DNA from: Chlorobiota bacterium
Lineage (GTDB): Bacteria; Bacteroidota; Ignavibacteria; Tepidaquicellales; OLB5
NCBI GenBank assembly: GCA_022616535.1
Contig: JAKEEM010000055.1
Location: 1 to 64,000 of the forward strand
Direction: 5' to 3'
DNA length: 64,000 bases
Of this stretch, positions 17,141-25,804 are shown piece by piece (within the stretch, counting starts at the first letter, position 1; the number at the start of each line of letters is the position of its first letter). The translations under genes were made by a program, and so were the position numbers. The notes beneath the pieces were generated by a model, which was not told the DNA's origin, searched no databases, and saw nothing but the letters and a program-made list of their open reading frames with translations.

Positions 17141-18478
17141 ATGTTAATTTATCGTTACATACTGAAAGCACATTTTGCTCCGTTTATTATCTCTTTTTTT
17201 ATAATTATTTTTGTATTTACCTTCCAGTTTATTTATAAGTACATCGATAATCTGGTCGGTAAAGGATTAAGCTACTGGGTAATCATACAACTGATAACAC
17301 TGAACTTAGCCTGGATGGTTACGCTTGCAGTTCCTATGGCGGTTTTAGTTGCGACACTTATGGCTTTCGGTTCTTTGACATCGACGAACGAAACGACAAT
17401 AATGCAGTCTTCCGGTTTGAGTCCGCTTAAAATGATTTTACCTGTATTACTGGCTTCTGGAGTTCTGTGCTACGGCTTGATTCTTTTCAACAACAAAATT
17501 TTACCTGAAGCGAACCACCGAACACGCGTTTTGATGATGGATATACAGCGGACACGCCCGACATTTGTAATCGAAGCGGGGAGGTTTACCGATGACATTA
17601 GCGGGTACAATCTGCTTGTGAGAAAGACGTTCGAAAATTCCAATAAGCTTGAGGGTGTATTTATTATCGATAATTCAAGCCCGGTTTTCTCTAATACGCT
17701 GACGGCAGACAGCGGTCAAATAAATTTTTCAAGCGATTATTCGAAGATAATTCTTGATTTGTATAACGGCGAAATACATCAGATTGCTAAGAACGATTCC
17801 AGGGGCGATTACAGGAAAATTAAATTTGAAAAACACATTGTTACAATCGATGCGCAGGGTTTTGGATTCAGCAAGTCTGATGAAGGCGCCTTTTCAAGGG
17901 GCGACAGGGAACTAAGTGCAGATTCGATGAGAAATATTGTTAAAAAAATTGACAAAGACTTTGAGTTAGATAAAGTTAATTCTGTTTTACAGGTGCAGCA
18001 GCTTGCGATGGATTATTTTAAGATTAAATACAATACTCACGGGCTCGATTCATCAGCATTGAGCCAGAATGAATTTTTAGTTCAGGGTTTGCTAAACAGA
18101 TATAAGGGATTTAAGTCTAAGCTTTTATCACAGAAAAAAGTATACGAAAGCAACCAGCGGCAAATCAACGTTTACTTAGTGGAAATATATAAGAAGTATT
18201 CGATTCCCTTTGCATGTGTTGTGTTTGTTTTAATAGGAGCACCGCTGGGGATTATAACCAAAAAAGGGGGACTTGGCGTAGCCGCAGGAATGAGTTTTGG
18301 ATTCTTTTTATTATACTGGGCTTGCTTAATCGGGGGAGAGAAGCTTGCCGACAGAGAGCTGTTAAGCCCGTTTTTAAGTATGTGGGTTGCAAATATTATT
18401 ATCGGTATTGCAGGAATCTATCTTATTTTCAGAGGCAACTTAAATTTCAATAAACTTTTTAAATTAAAAACTGTTTAA
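17141..18478 (+). CDS. LptF/LptG-type lipopolysaccharide export permease
   Basis: 445 residues, YjgP/YjgQ family. Three N-terminal membrane helices (about 15-120), a large periplasmic jellyroll domain (about 130-350) and three C-terminal helices (about 355-440) match the LptF/LptG plan. These work as a pair with LptB to pull lipopolysaccharide from the inner membrane. One copy is present here, so whether it is F or G cannot be said. Starts 4 bases after kbl. Confidence 0.88.
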   Translation: MLIYRYILKAHFAPFIISFFIIIFVFTFQFIYKYIDNLVGKGLSYWVIIQLITLNLAWMVTLAVPMAVLVATLMAFGSLTSTNETTIMQSSGLSPLKMILPVLLASGVLCYGLILFNNKILPEANHRTRVLMMDIQRTRPTFVIEAGRFTDDISGYNLLVRKTFENSNKLEGVFIIDNSSPVFSNTLTADSGQINFSSDYSKIILDLYNGEIHQIAKNDSRGDYRKIKFEKHIVTIDAQGFGFSKSDEGAFSRGDRELSADSMRNIVKKIDKDFELDKVNSVLQVQQLAMDYFKIKYNTHGLDSSALSQNEFLVQGLLNRYKGFKSKLLSQKKVYESNQRQINVYLVEIYKKYSIPFACVVFVLIGAPLGIITKKGGLGVAAGMSFGFFLLYWACLIGGEKLADRELLSPFLSMWVANIIIGIAGIYLIFRGNLNFNKLFKLKTV

Positions 18479-18495
18479 AATTATTTAGAACTATT

Positions 18496-18595
18496 AAGTC
18501 AAGTCCCGGGCAGCAATTTTTTGCCCAACCCCGCCAGGTTCGAAAGAAAGCAACGGTAAGCAAACGATTGTGTGATCCGGGCAACTTGACTTTTT
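18496..18595 (+). ncRNA. ffs: Signal recognition particle RNA (4.5S-type)
   Basis: The conserved domain IV apex is GCCAGGTTCGAAAGAAAGCA: a GAAA tetraloop on a short stem with the asymmetric AGCA internal loop that binds Ffh. The terminal helix pairs AAGTCAAGT (18496-18504) with ACTTGACTT (18584-18592), followed by a run of Ts that serves as terminator. About 100 nt, normal for the small bacterial form. Confidence 0.9.
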
Positions 18596-18640
18596 TTCCC
18601 TTAGCGAAAGCAAAAGGAACTAAAGCAAATTGTAAGAATA

Positions 18641-19645
18641 ATGGATAAAACAAGAGTTCTGATTTCAGGCTTGGGCGGAATAGCCCAAATAGCGCACCTT
18701 CCAATTATTTCTAAAATGGATAATGTTGAAATTATCGGTGTTTGCGATGTGGATAAGTCTAAAGCAAAAACCATCGCGCAAAAGTATAATGTGAAGAATT
18801 ATTATTTCAAGTTCGACGAAATGATTGATTCAGCAGAAGCCGATTGTTTGATGGTTGCAACACCTACAAACCTTCATAAAGAGCAGTCAATTAAAGGACT
18901 GGAAATGGGATTAAATGTTCTGGTAGAAAAGCCGCTTGCGAGGACTTTTATCGAAGCCTCTGCAATAATCGATGTTCAGAAAAAGTCGAAAAAAAAGCTT
19001 ATGGTGGGGATGAATAACCGTTTCAGACCGGATATAATGATGCAGGAAAGCTTCATTTCTGCTAAAGAGCTGGGAGATATTTTTTATATTAAAACGGGAT
19101 TCTTGAAAAAGCGCAGCACTGTCGAGAACTGGTCTGTAAGAAAAGAGGAATCCGGCGGTGGAGTTTTTATGGATTTGGGTGTTGTTATGCTTGATATTGC
19201 TCTATGGCTTATGAAATTTCCTAAGGTTAAGAGTCTGACCGCCGTAAATTATTACCATACTTTTAACAATGTTGAAGACTCCTCATTTGTTTTGATTCGC
19301 TTTGCAAATGATTCAACCGTTACAATCGAAACAAGCTGGTCGCTTCACAGGGAGGACGACCTTTTTTATTGCAATGTTTACGGTAAGGAAGGCAGCGCCG
19401 CAATTAATCCCCTTAAGATTTATAAACATATGCATAATACGCTTGTTAATGTAACTCCTTTAAAAATGGAGAAGCCGGCAAATATATTTAAAAGGTCGTA
19501 TGAATACGAAATGAGCCACTTTATTAATTGTGTGAGAAGCGACTTGCCGAATCTTTGCGACGGTGTTGAAGCGCTTGAGAGAATGAAGATAGTCGATGCA
19601 GTTTATAAATCCGCCAAAACAGGCAAAGAAATTTCGTTTAAATGA
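18641..19645 (+). CDS. Gfo/Idh/MocA-family oxidoreductase
   Basis: 334 residues. An N-terminal Rossmann fold with GLGGIAQIAHLP for NAD(P), DVDKSKA after the second strand, VATPTNLH and VEKPLA (catalytic Lys) are diagnostic. The C-terminal half is the open beta-sheet domain, with a short GGGVFMDLGVVMLDIALWLM active-site segment. Sugar or sugar-like substrate is likely, identity unknown. Overlaps hbd by four bases (ATGA), so the two are coupled. Confidence 0.88.
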   Translation: MDKTRVLISGLGGIAQIAHLPIISKMDNVEIIGVCDVDKSKAKTIAQKYNVKNYYFKFDEMIDSAEADCLMVATPTNLHKEQSIKGLEMGLNVLVEKPLARTFIEASAIIDVQKKSKKKLMVGMNNRFRPDIMMQESFISAKELGDIFYIKTGFLKKRSTVENWSVRKEESGGGVFMDLGVVMLDIALWLMKFPKVKSLTAVNYYHTFNNVEDSSFVLIRFANDSTVTIETSWSLHREDDLFYCNVYGKEGSAAINPLKIYKHMHNTLVNVTPLKMEKPANIFKRSYEYEMSHFINCVRSDLPNLCDGVEALERMKIVDAVYKSAKTGKEISFK

Positions 19646-20505
19646 TTGGAGCCGATAACATAAAATCAATCGGAGTTATTGGTGCAGGAACGATGGGAAG
19701 CGGGATTGCCTCCGTCTCGGCTTTAAGCGGATTTAAAACAATTTTGTATGATGTCAAACAAGAAGCACTTAATAAAGCTCAGGCAAACATTTTAAAAGGG
19801 TATGATAAGCTGTTTGAGAAGGGGAAAATAGATGAGCAAAAGAGAAAATCCTCCGAAAAAAATATTGAGTGCACATTAGAATTACAAAAACTTTACGATA
19901 CCGATTTTGTAATCGAGGCAGCAATAGAAAAAATTGAGCTTAAAAAGGATTTATTCAAAAAACTGGATGAAATAACAAAACCCGATTCAGTCCTTGCTAC
20001 AAACACGTCTTCGTTTTCGATAACGGAAATTTCCGTTGCGGTTAAAAACAGGGCAAGAGTAGCAGGAATGCATTTCTTTAATCCCGCAAACATAATGAAA
20101 CTTGTTGAAGTTGTGAAAGGAGAGCTTAGCTCAGACGAAACGCTGAATATAACAATTGAGCTTTGCAAAAAACTTGGCAAGACTCCCGTAGTGTGCATGG
20201 ATACACCCGCATTTATAGTTAACCGGATTGCGAGGGCTTTTTACCTTGAGCCGCTGAGGATTTTGGAAAAAGAGAAAATGGGTGTTGAAACTATCGATTT
20301 AATAATGAAAAACGAGGGTGGATTTTCAATGGGTCCGTTTGAGCTTATGGATTTAATCGGAATCGATGTGAATCTTTCGGTCACCAAATCAGTATATGAG
20401 GCGTTTAACCACAACCCAAAATACAAACCCAGTCCCATCCAGCAGAAAATGGTTGATGAGGGTCGGCTCGGAAGAAAGACGGGACAGGGGTTTTATAAAT
20501 ATTAA
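19642..20505 (+). CDS. hbd: 3-hydroxybutyryl-CoA dehydrogenase
   Basis: 287 residues. GVIGAGTMGSGIASV is the NAD-binding loop; GMHFFNPANIMKLVEVVKG carries the catalytic His, followed by TPAFIVNRIARAFYLEP and the C-terminal FELMDLIGIDVN and GRLGRKTGQGFYKY motifs. It oxidises 3-hydroxyacyl-CoA with NAD(P), in fatty-acid breakdown or butyrate-type metabolism. It fits with the ETF genes elsewhere in the window, though not in the same operon. Confidence 0.92.
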   Translation: MIGADNIKSIGVIGAGTMGSGIASVSALSGFKTILYDVKQEALNKAQANILKGYDKLFEKGKIDEQKRKSSEKNIECTLELQKLYDTDFVIEAAIEKIELKKDLFKKLDEITKPDSVLATNTSSFSITEISVAVKNRARVAGMHFFNPANIMKLVEVVKGELSSDETLNITIELCKKLGKTPVVCMDTPAFIVNRIARAFYLEPLRILEKEKMGVETIDLIMKNEGGFSMGPFELMDLIGIDVNLSVTKSVYEAFNHNPKYKPSPIQQKMVDEGRLGRKTGQGFYKY

Positions 20506-20542
20506 TTTTTAGTACAAATTTCTCTAAATCATAAAAATTTTT

Positions 20543-20550
20543 TATCTTTG
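20543..20550 (+). promoter_or_regulatory. Promoter -7 box for the 104-residue membrane protein
   Basis: TATCTTTG matches TAnnTTTG. At the expected upstream position the sequence is TTC rather than TTG, so the match is partial. The start codon is 27 bases further. Confidence 0.45.
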
Positions 20551-20577
20551 TAAGTTATTAAATAAATTTACCTGTTT

Positions 20578-20892
20578 ATGCAGACATTTTTAAAGCTTTT
20601 GGGATTCATAACGATTTTTATCGGAATACTTGCGGGAATATACGTTATTGCGGACGCCTTAAGCATTTACGCAGCACTGAAAACCAACCCTAACCAATAC
20701 CTGGAGCAGGTTTATTTGATTAAGCTTATTGCCGGAGGTGCAATAATATTATCTTCTGTTGTGTCGGGAATGCTGTATTTAAGCTTTGGCATAGTTATCG
20801 AGCTTCTTGACAGCTTAAATCACAGAATCATACAATTCCTCGACTCGCTGAAACAAAAAAAGGAAGATATGCCGGAAGAGTTTAAGTATTAA
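20578..20892 (+). CDS. Small two-helix membrane protein, unknown
   Basis: 104 residues with two membrane helices (about 5-28 and 47-75) and a charged, amphipathic C-terminal tail. No family recognised. ATG 20578 follows a promoter box. The stop codon overlaps the stop of the convergent DinB-like gene in the shared TTAA. Confidence 0.6.
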   Translation: MQTFLKLLGFITIFIGILAGIYVIADALSIYAALKTNPNQYLEQVYLIKLIAGGAIILSSVVSGMLYLSFGIVIELLDSLNHRIIQFLDSLKQKKEDMPEEFKY

Positions 20893-21385
20893 GTTTTCTT
20901 GAGGTCAATTTTTGTCTGCGATACCCATACAGGTAAATCATGATTTATTTGTCCCAACAAAAAATTCAGCTGCCCCGTGTGGTGCTGAACGTGGCGCATA
21001 TTATATAAAAGGATTTCTGTAAAGCTGTAATTTCTGCGTTCATTTATCCAGCGTTTGCTGCTTTTTCCGGTGTAAGGTCTGCAATGAAATTCAGGCATTT
21101 TCTGCGGCAATGTTCAACATATTGAAGTAATTCTTTTTTTTCATAAACTCTTTCAGGCATAACGTCTGGTTCAAGCTCACCAAGCGTGTATGGTTCAGGA
21201 GGAGAGAATTTATCCGGTTCATCAGAAAGATAATAATCCAGCCAGAAAAGCGTATGGTAGGCGATATACCAGTAATTCCTGCCGTCGTTCCATAACGATT
21301 CGGGGCATTTCTCAACTGCATTTTCAAACATATCGATTGAAGCGCCGAATTGTTTCCATAATTCTGTTTTTAAAGTTGACTCCAT
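20889..21385 (-). pseudogene. Second DinB-family protein, frameshifted
   Basis: The 5' frame (21385 down to 21044) has the DinB helices with NYWYIAYHTLFWLDYYL. The 3' frame (to 20889) has ILLYNMRHVQHHTGQLN with the metal-binding histidines. The frames join at a run of five As in GGAAAAAGC (near 21063); six As would give one continuous protein of about 165 residues. ATG 21385 is preferred over an upstream TTG at 21400. Confidence 0.75.
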
Positions 21386-21506
21386 TTCATTATATCCCAA
21401 TCTTTTAAAATTTATTTAACTTGAGATTTCCAAATTTACATAAAAATTAATTTCTTTTTAAGTTACACTTTCTAATTTCTTCGTTTTTTCAGTTCTGTAT
21501 TTTCAC

Positions 21507-21514
21507 TATATTTG
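21507..21514 (+). promoter_or_regulatory. Promoter -7 box before the truncated tRNA copy
   Basis: TATATTTG matches the -7 consensus and lies 70 bases before the tRNA sequence. It is probably the original promoter of the tRNA gene, now driving only the broken left copy. Confidence 0.45.
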
Positions 21515-21574
21515 TAAATTATTGCTGTTTTTAAACGTATCATAGGTCATTATTTCACTATTTGACTATTTCAC

Positions 21575-21640
21575 AAATTATTACGCCCTCGTAGCTCAGC
21601 TGGATAGAGCAGCGGTTTCCTAAACCGTTGGTCGGAGGTT
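21575..21640 (+). repeat. Left attachment repeat (attL) with truncated tRNA
   Basis: Identical to 27495-27560 except G at 21614 (A at 27534). The tRNA-like part (21585-21640) stops after GGAGGTT in the T-arm and then diverges, so it lacks the 3' T-stem and acceptor strand and cannot be a working tRNA. Confidence 0.9.
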
Positions 21641-21690
21641 AAAGCAAGTTATTTTAACATACTTCTAACGCATTTCATACTCAATTTCAC

Positions 21691-21707
21691 ACTATTTCTC
21701 TACTATT
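21691..21707 (-). promoter_or_regulatory. Possible integrase arm-type sites, left end
   Basis: Two ACTATT hexamers (21691-21696, 21702-21707), which read AATAGT on the minus strand. AATAGT also occurs at 27415-27420 and 27453-27458, with AATAGC at 27475-27480, in the opposite orientation near the right end. The surrounding bases (AATAGTGTGAAATTGAG against AATAGTGTTTGAAGTGAG) are also similar. Confidence 0.35.
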
Positions 21708-21742
21708 TTTTGCCACTACCTTAACAAAGGAGGATTTCAAAA

Positions 21743-22777
21743 ATGTTTATTTCAAAGCGTAAGAATGGTTACTATTACCTCTTTTTTCAGGATGATATAA
21801 GTGGAAAAAGAAAAATGATTTCCTGCAAATCTAAGAGGAAAAGTGAAGCTCTTAAATTCTTAAAGGGTTACAACAATTCTCAACACAGCTCTAAAAATGT
21901 AAACTTTTTGTTAACTGTTAGTCAATTACAAGGTGAGGTAATGAAGTATGTTACGGATAACCTCCGCTATTCAACAACATTGTTTTATAAAAGGGTTTTT
22001 AATGATTTATTGCGAATAATAGGAGATAAACATTTAAAGCTAATTACAACTAAAGACATAGAGAGCTACAAGTCAAAAAGACTTGAGGAGGTTTCTCCCT
22101 CAACAGTTAATATTGACTTAACTACCATTAAGACAATTTTCAATATTGCAATTAGGTTTAATTTGTTATTAAGTAATCCTGTAAATCATATCAAAAAAAT
22201 AAAGATTGATGAGAAGGAGAGGTTAGCATTTAACAGCGAGGAGGTGTCAATTTTACTTAGCGGGATTGACAATAAAGATTTAAGAAATATTGTATCATTT
22301 GCATTGAAAACCGGTTGCAGATTAAATGAAATACTCAATATTCAAATTTCAGATATTAATTTTACCGATTCAACGATTGCGATTAAGAATAAAGATGATT
22401 TTAAAACAAAGACAGGGAAAGTAAGATTTATTCCGATAACAAATGAATTGAAAGGGTTGCTGGTTTCAATTATTGGCGTTGAGGGGAATGTATTTCCATT
22501 TAAGAATACAGATAGCTATTTATTTAACAAGAAAGGTTACAAATTTAATAAGGAATTCATAAGTAAAAGTTTTAAGAAAAACCTCCGCAGATTAGGGTTT
22601 CCAGAGAAGTATCATTTTCATTGCCTCCGCCATACTTACATTACTAATCTTATAAAGTCGGGGGTAAATATAAACTATGTCAAAGCACTTGCAGGTCATA
22701 CCGATATTAAAACCACTGAGCGTTACATACATCTCAGCACGGATGACTTAAGGAGAGCTCTGGAGTCGAATTTATAG
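21743..22777 (+). CDS. int: Tyrosine recombinase (site-specific integrase)
   Basis: 344 residues. The N-terminal part has an arm-type DNA-binding segment and a SAM-like core-binding domain (about 55-150). The catalytic domain keeps R193 (GCRLNEIL), K226, H293-x2-R296 (HCLR), H319 (LAGHT) and the nucleophile Y328 (ERYIHL). It should carry out integration and excision at the tRNA repeats. AAAGGAGG precedes ATG 21743. Position beside attL is usual. No excisionase is obvious; the ribbon-helix-helix protein could serve. Confidence 0.95.
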   Translation: MFISKRKNGYYYLFFQDDISGKRKMISCKSKRKSEALKFLKGYNNSQHSSKNVNFLLTVSQLQGEVMKYVTDNLRYSTTLFYKRVFNDLLRIIGDKHLKLITTKDIESYKSKRLEEVSPSTVNIDLTTIKTIFNIAIRFNLLLSNPVNHIKKIKIDEKERLAFNSEEVSILLSGIDNKDLRNIVSFALKTGCRLNEILNIQISDINFTDSTIAIKNKDDFKTKTGKVRFIPITNELKGLLVSIIGVEGNVFPFKNTDSYLFNKKGYKFNKEFISKSFKKNLRRLGFPEKYHFHCLRHTYITNLIKSGVNINYVKALAGHTDIKTTERYIHLSTDDLRRALESNL

Positions 22778-23055
22778 TTGTTTTTTCTTTGAAGATATAT
22801 GCTTATATTCGTAACAGAGGGGAAGGTTAATTAACCAAAAATGAAAAGGGTTGAATAACTTTTCCTTTTATATTTTGTAGTCTAAATATATTATAAATTC
22901 TATGTTAAAATAACTAAAAATAACATAAATAAGTCAAGAAATGTTAAGAAAAGTTAAGAATATGGGAAAATTTAAACGAGGTTTCAAAATGGAAAAATCC
23001 AAAGGGAATTGAAATACATAAGGGCAAACTTTCTCCGACATAAAAAAAAATTTCG
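22778..23055. promoter_or_regulatory. AT-rich spacer with three phased 10-bp repeats
   Basis: No gene is visible. At 22931-22960 three 10-bp units follow each other, each carrying GTCAAGAA or GTTAAGAA (22933, 22943, 22953). Similar GTTAA units 10 bp apart lie at 26309-26326 upstream of the HEPN gene. They could be operators for the ribbon-helix-helix protein or iterons of a replication origin. Confidence 0.45.
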
Positions 23056-23063
23056 TATATTTG
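23056..23063 (+). promoter_or_regulatory. Promoter -7 box for the ribbon-helix-helix gene
   Basis: TATATTTG matches the consensus. No good TTG lies 20 bases upstream. The start codon is 47 bases downstream, after a six-codon upstream frame. Confidence 0.45.
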
Positions 23064-23110
23064 TAATATATATTTAATAATTTTTGCTAAAATATGAAAG
23101 CAAACTTAAT

Positions 23111-23296
23111 ATGAAAACAGCAAGATTTACAAAAAAGAAATTGATTAACTTAGGTAAAGATGAAATTACGGCACTGAGGAAATTAAGGAGAGTAAAGAAG
23201 CTAAATGAGTCGGAAATAATTAGAGAGGGGATAAAATTGATGCAATTTACAGCATTTAATAAAAAACCCGAAGGAGCACAGTTTATGTCTGAATAA
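23111..23296 (+). CDS. Ribbon-helix-helix DNA-binding protein
   Basis: 61 residues from ATG 23111. KTARFTKKKL forms the expected N-terminal strand, then two helices with EITALRKLRRVKK and ESEIIREGIKLMQ, the CopG/Arc pattern. Likely a repressor or excision/replication control protein of the element. A six-codon frame from ATG 23094 ends in a TGA that overlaps this ATG, suggesting coupling. A longer frame starting with TTG at 23084 is less likely. The 3' end of the gene forms the left arm of a terminator. Confidence 0.7.
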   Translation: MKTARFTKKKLINLGKDEITALRKLRRVKKLNESEIIREGIKLMQFTAFNKKPEGAQFMSE

Positions 23297-23328
23297 ACTT
23301 GATGATTTCTCCTACGGGTTGGTTTTGT
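23265..23328 (+). terminator. Terminator-like hairpin overlapping the end of the ribbon-helix-helix gene
   Basis: AACCCGAAGGAG (23265-23276) pairs with CTCCTACGGGTT (23309-23320), one mismatch, followed by GGTTTTGTTT. The stop codon lies in the 32-base loop, so translating ribosomes would affect folding. Confidence 0.6.
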
Positions 23329-23444
23329 TTCTTAGCAAAACAAAGATAACTCTTATAGGAAATAAAAGTCAAGTTATTTAGAAAATAAATTGTGCCTCCA
23401 TTTGGGTATTTAATAACTTAAATAACCAATTTAAAGGAGGTTAT

Positions 23445-23894
23445 ATGCAACAAAAAAATTTTGAAAGACTTTACTTTTATGAAAATGGTAAGGTTTATTT
23501 GCAACTTGACAATGATACTCGACTATTATTTTTAGGTTGCATCGTAGACAATGAATTAATTGTCTACAAGAAACAAAAAGACATTTTCAGGCTAAACAAT
23601 TCCTTTGCATTTAACAACAATCTTATTAAAAACGGTGATTTTGAAATTCTGCACATTATCTATGAGCGGAAAATTCATTATTACCTTAGCCGAGAAGAAG
23701 CATTGACTTTAGGGAGATTAATGCATTTTAAAAAGCAAGGGCAAGAGCTACAAATTTTTGTGTCTATATCTCTATTTCATAAATCAAAAGATGAGGTAAT
23801 TTTAAGATATAATGCACAATTTTCCAATGCCTCCTCAACAAAACCTCAACAGTTTACAAAGAGTAATGATACTCAATTGCTCTTGTTTTCATAG
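23445..23894 (+). CDS. Element protein of unknown function
   Basis: 149 residues, no recognised family. The first half is rich in beta strands (LYFYENGKVYLQL, TRLLFLGCIVDNELIVYKKQ); the middle has an HYYLSREEALTLGRL helix; the end is a low-complexity Ser/Gln-rich tail. AAAGGAGG seven bases before ATG 23445 is a strong ribosome-binding site. The next gene starts 8 bases after its stop, so the two probably work together, perhaps in replication. Confidence 0.75.
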   Translation: MQQKNFERLYFYENGKVYLQLDNDTRLLFLGCIVDNELIVYKKQKDIFRLNNSFAFNNNLIKNGDFEILHIIYERKIHYYLSREEALTLGRLMHFKKQGQELQIFVSISLFHKSKDEVILRYNAQFSNASSTKPQQFTKSNDTQLLLFS

Positions 23895-23902
23895 GGGGTT
23901 TA

Positions 23903-25273
23903 ATGAAAAAGAAGGGTAAGACCATAGGGGAGGTTAATTCCTCCCCTTATAAATATTCTTTTTACGTGCCGGAAAATTTAGATTATGAAAAGGAATTTCC
24001 GTATAAGCCCTACCACCATTTATACATAATGCATAAAATCCATACGGAGCGAATAATACACAGAAAAACAATTAAAAATGGTTATGTTAAGTTGAATATG
24101 GCTACTTTGCAAAATATACTGCATTGGAGAGATACAAAGAGGGTTTTAGAAAACCTTAAAAAGGGGGGTTTTATTGAATGTGATAATCACTTCATTGTTG
24201 GGGAGAAGTCACGGGGTTACCGATTAGTAGCAGAATACGGAGGTAAAACAAGGAGGGTTGAGGTTGAGGACAGGGTAATAATTAGGAGATTAAGAAGGTT
24301 TAACGATTCAAGAGCTAAGCTATATCCACCAAAGTATCAAAGGTTAAAGGATTATTTAGAGCTTGTTGAAATAGACTATAAAAAAGCGAATAAGTTTATT
24401 GAGGAAAATTGCACGGAGGAAAAGTATAATCTAAAACGTCAAGCCTTAAAAAACAGCTCACGGAATTATTTAAAGGAATTTAATTTTGAGGATTGGAAAA
24501 ATATCTATCAACATTCAGTAGATTCAATTTACTTCAAAGATGATTTGTATTTTGTTAAGGATGATACAGGTCATAGAGTCCACACAAACATAACTAATCT
24601 TCCCAAAGATTTAAGACAATTCCTAAGCTATAAAGGGGAGAGGTTGTCGAATTTGGATATAGCTAACTCACAACCATTTATGCTTAGTGTTATATTGATT
24701 CTTTCAGCGAAAATGACCTCGACTTTTTCATTAGAAAATGTAATATTTAATTCTTTAAATAAGAGTAATACTTCTTATTCTACACCATTACCTTATAGCA
24801 ATAACGTTTCACTTTCATTGAATTTAATGCCTGAAGACGTGAAAAGGTATATTGACCTCACCAGCAATGGAGTGTTATATGAGTATTTAATGCAGGATTT
24901 AGGGGAGTGCGACAGGCAGGAATTGAAACATAAGCTATTTGAGAGGGTTTTTTATAGGGATTCAAACAACAAAAAGAGGGAATTCAAGGAGGAAAAAATC
25001 TTTAGAAGCTATTTTCCTACTGTAACGGAATTGATTAAGGAGTTTAAGGCTGAAAACTATAAAAAATTACCTATTGAAATGCAAAGGAAAGAATCTGAGA
25101 TTGTTTTAGAGCGGATTGCAATGCGGATATTAAGGGAATTTCCAGAATGTTATTTCTTAACGATTCACGATTCAATTTTAACCCCTCAATCAAATGGCAA
25201 CCTTGTTAAAAGTGTAATGGAGGAGGAGTTTCAGAAATTTTGCGGTATAGTGCCAAGAATCAAAATAGAGTAG
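23903..25273 (+). CDS. Compact family-A-polymerase-like replication protein
   Basis: 456 residues. Residues about 60-110 look like a winged helix. The remainder follows the order of family-A polymerase motifs: TGHRVHTNITNLP (222-234, matching TGRLSS..NLQNIP), motif A LDIANSQPF with D252, O-helix-like R338-x3-K342-x3-F346-x3-F350-Y351, and motif C IHDS (H422, D423, S424). There is no 5' or 3' exonuclease domain. HDS is the form found in T7-type RNA polymerases, while F346 is the DNA polymerase form. Probably replicates or primes the element; this is inference from motifs. The full-length protein resembles nothing else in the window. Confidence 0.7.
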   Translation: MKKKGKTIGEVNSSPYKYSFYVPENLDYEKEFPYKPYHHLYIMHKIHTERIIHRKTIKNGYVKLNMATLQNILHWRDTKRVLENLKKGGFIECDNHFIVGEKSRGYRLVAEYGGKTRRVEVEDRVIIRRLRRFNDSRAKLYPPKYQRLKDYLELVEIDYKKANKFIEENCTEEKYNLKRQALKNSSRNYLKEFNFEDWKNIYQHSVDSIYFKDDLYFVKDDTGHRVHTNITNLPKDLRQFLSYKGERLSNLDIANSQPFMLSVILILSAKMTSTFSLENVIFNSLNKSNTSYSTPLPYSNNVSLSLNLMPEDVKRYIDLTSNGVLYEYLMQDLGECDRQELKHKLFERVFYRDSNNKKREFKEEKIFRSYFPTVTELIKEFKAENYKKLPIEMQRKESEIVLERIAMRILREFPECYFLTIHDSILTPQSNGNLVKSVMEEEFQKFCGIVPRIKIE

Positions 25274-25435
25274 AAATAGAGTAAAAAGATGTAGGGAATA
25301 GCACAGAAATAGCACGTAGAGTGCTTTAAAATGCATTTAAAGGGCTTCTGAGAAGCTGTTTAGGGTGAGGTTAAAGTGAATTATTACAGTCCATAAAAAA
25401 GGGGGATTTCTTAAGCCCATAAAAAAAAGAGAGTT

Positions 25436-25804
25436 TTACTTCGGAGTAATATACTTAGGCAATCTTTCTCCAACATATTCAAACTGCCCCGTTGTATCAA
25501 CTATGAAATAAGCAGTATTTCTTACCATACCTCCAAAACTGTTTCTTCCCCCATAATCTAATTCATAAATGTAGGGATAAAATGGAAACAAATCAAAATT
25601 TAAATTTTCTGTTTCATTTTTGTATACTTCATAATTAGTTTGAGTAATTTTCCACCCGTAATTTTTAAATGATTCAGGGTCTTTTAAATTTGTCCTTAAA
25701 TAACTTTCGCATTTATCTTTCATTTTATCTTCAAAGGTTACCTCCGCTTGTTTTTCATTACAGCCGATAAATAAAACCGTGATTGTGAGTAGAAGTAACT
25801 TCAT
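25436..25804 (-). CDS. Element lipoprotein, copy 1
   Basis: 122 residues. A signal peptide ends in the FIGC lipobox (Cys 15). The mature part has FEDKMKDKCE, LKDPESFKNYGWK, a Tyr-rich middle, GGMVRNTAYFIVDTTGQFEYVG and a short tail. A near twin lies at 26389-26757. Function unknown; surface lipoproteins of elements sometimes block entry of related elements. The start overlaps the end of the HEPN-like gene by four bases (ATGA). Confidence 0.8.
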   Translation of the reverse strand: MKLLLLTITVLFIGCNEKQAEVTFEDKMKDKCESYLRTNLKDPESFKNYGWKITQTNYEVYKNETENLNFDLFPFYPYIYELDYGGRNSFGGMVRNTAYFIVDTTGQFEYVGERLPKYITPK

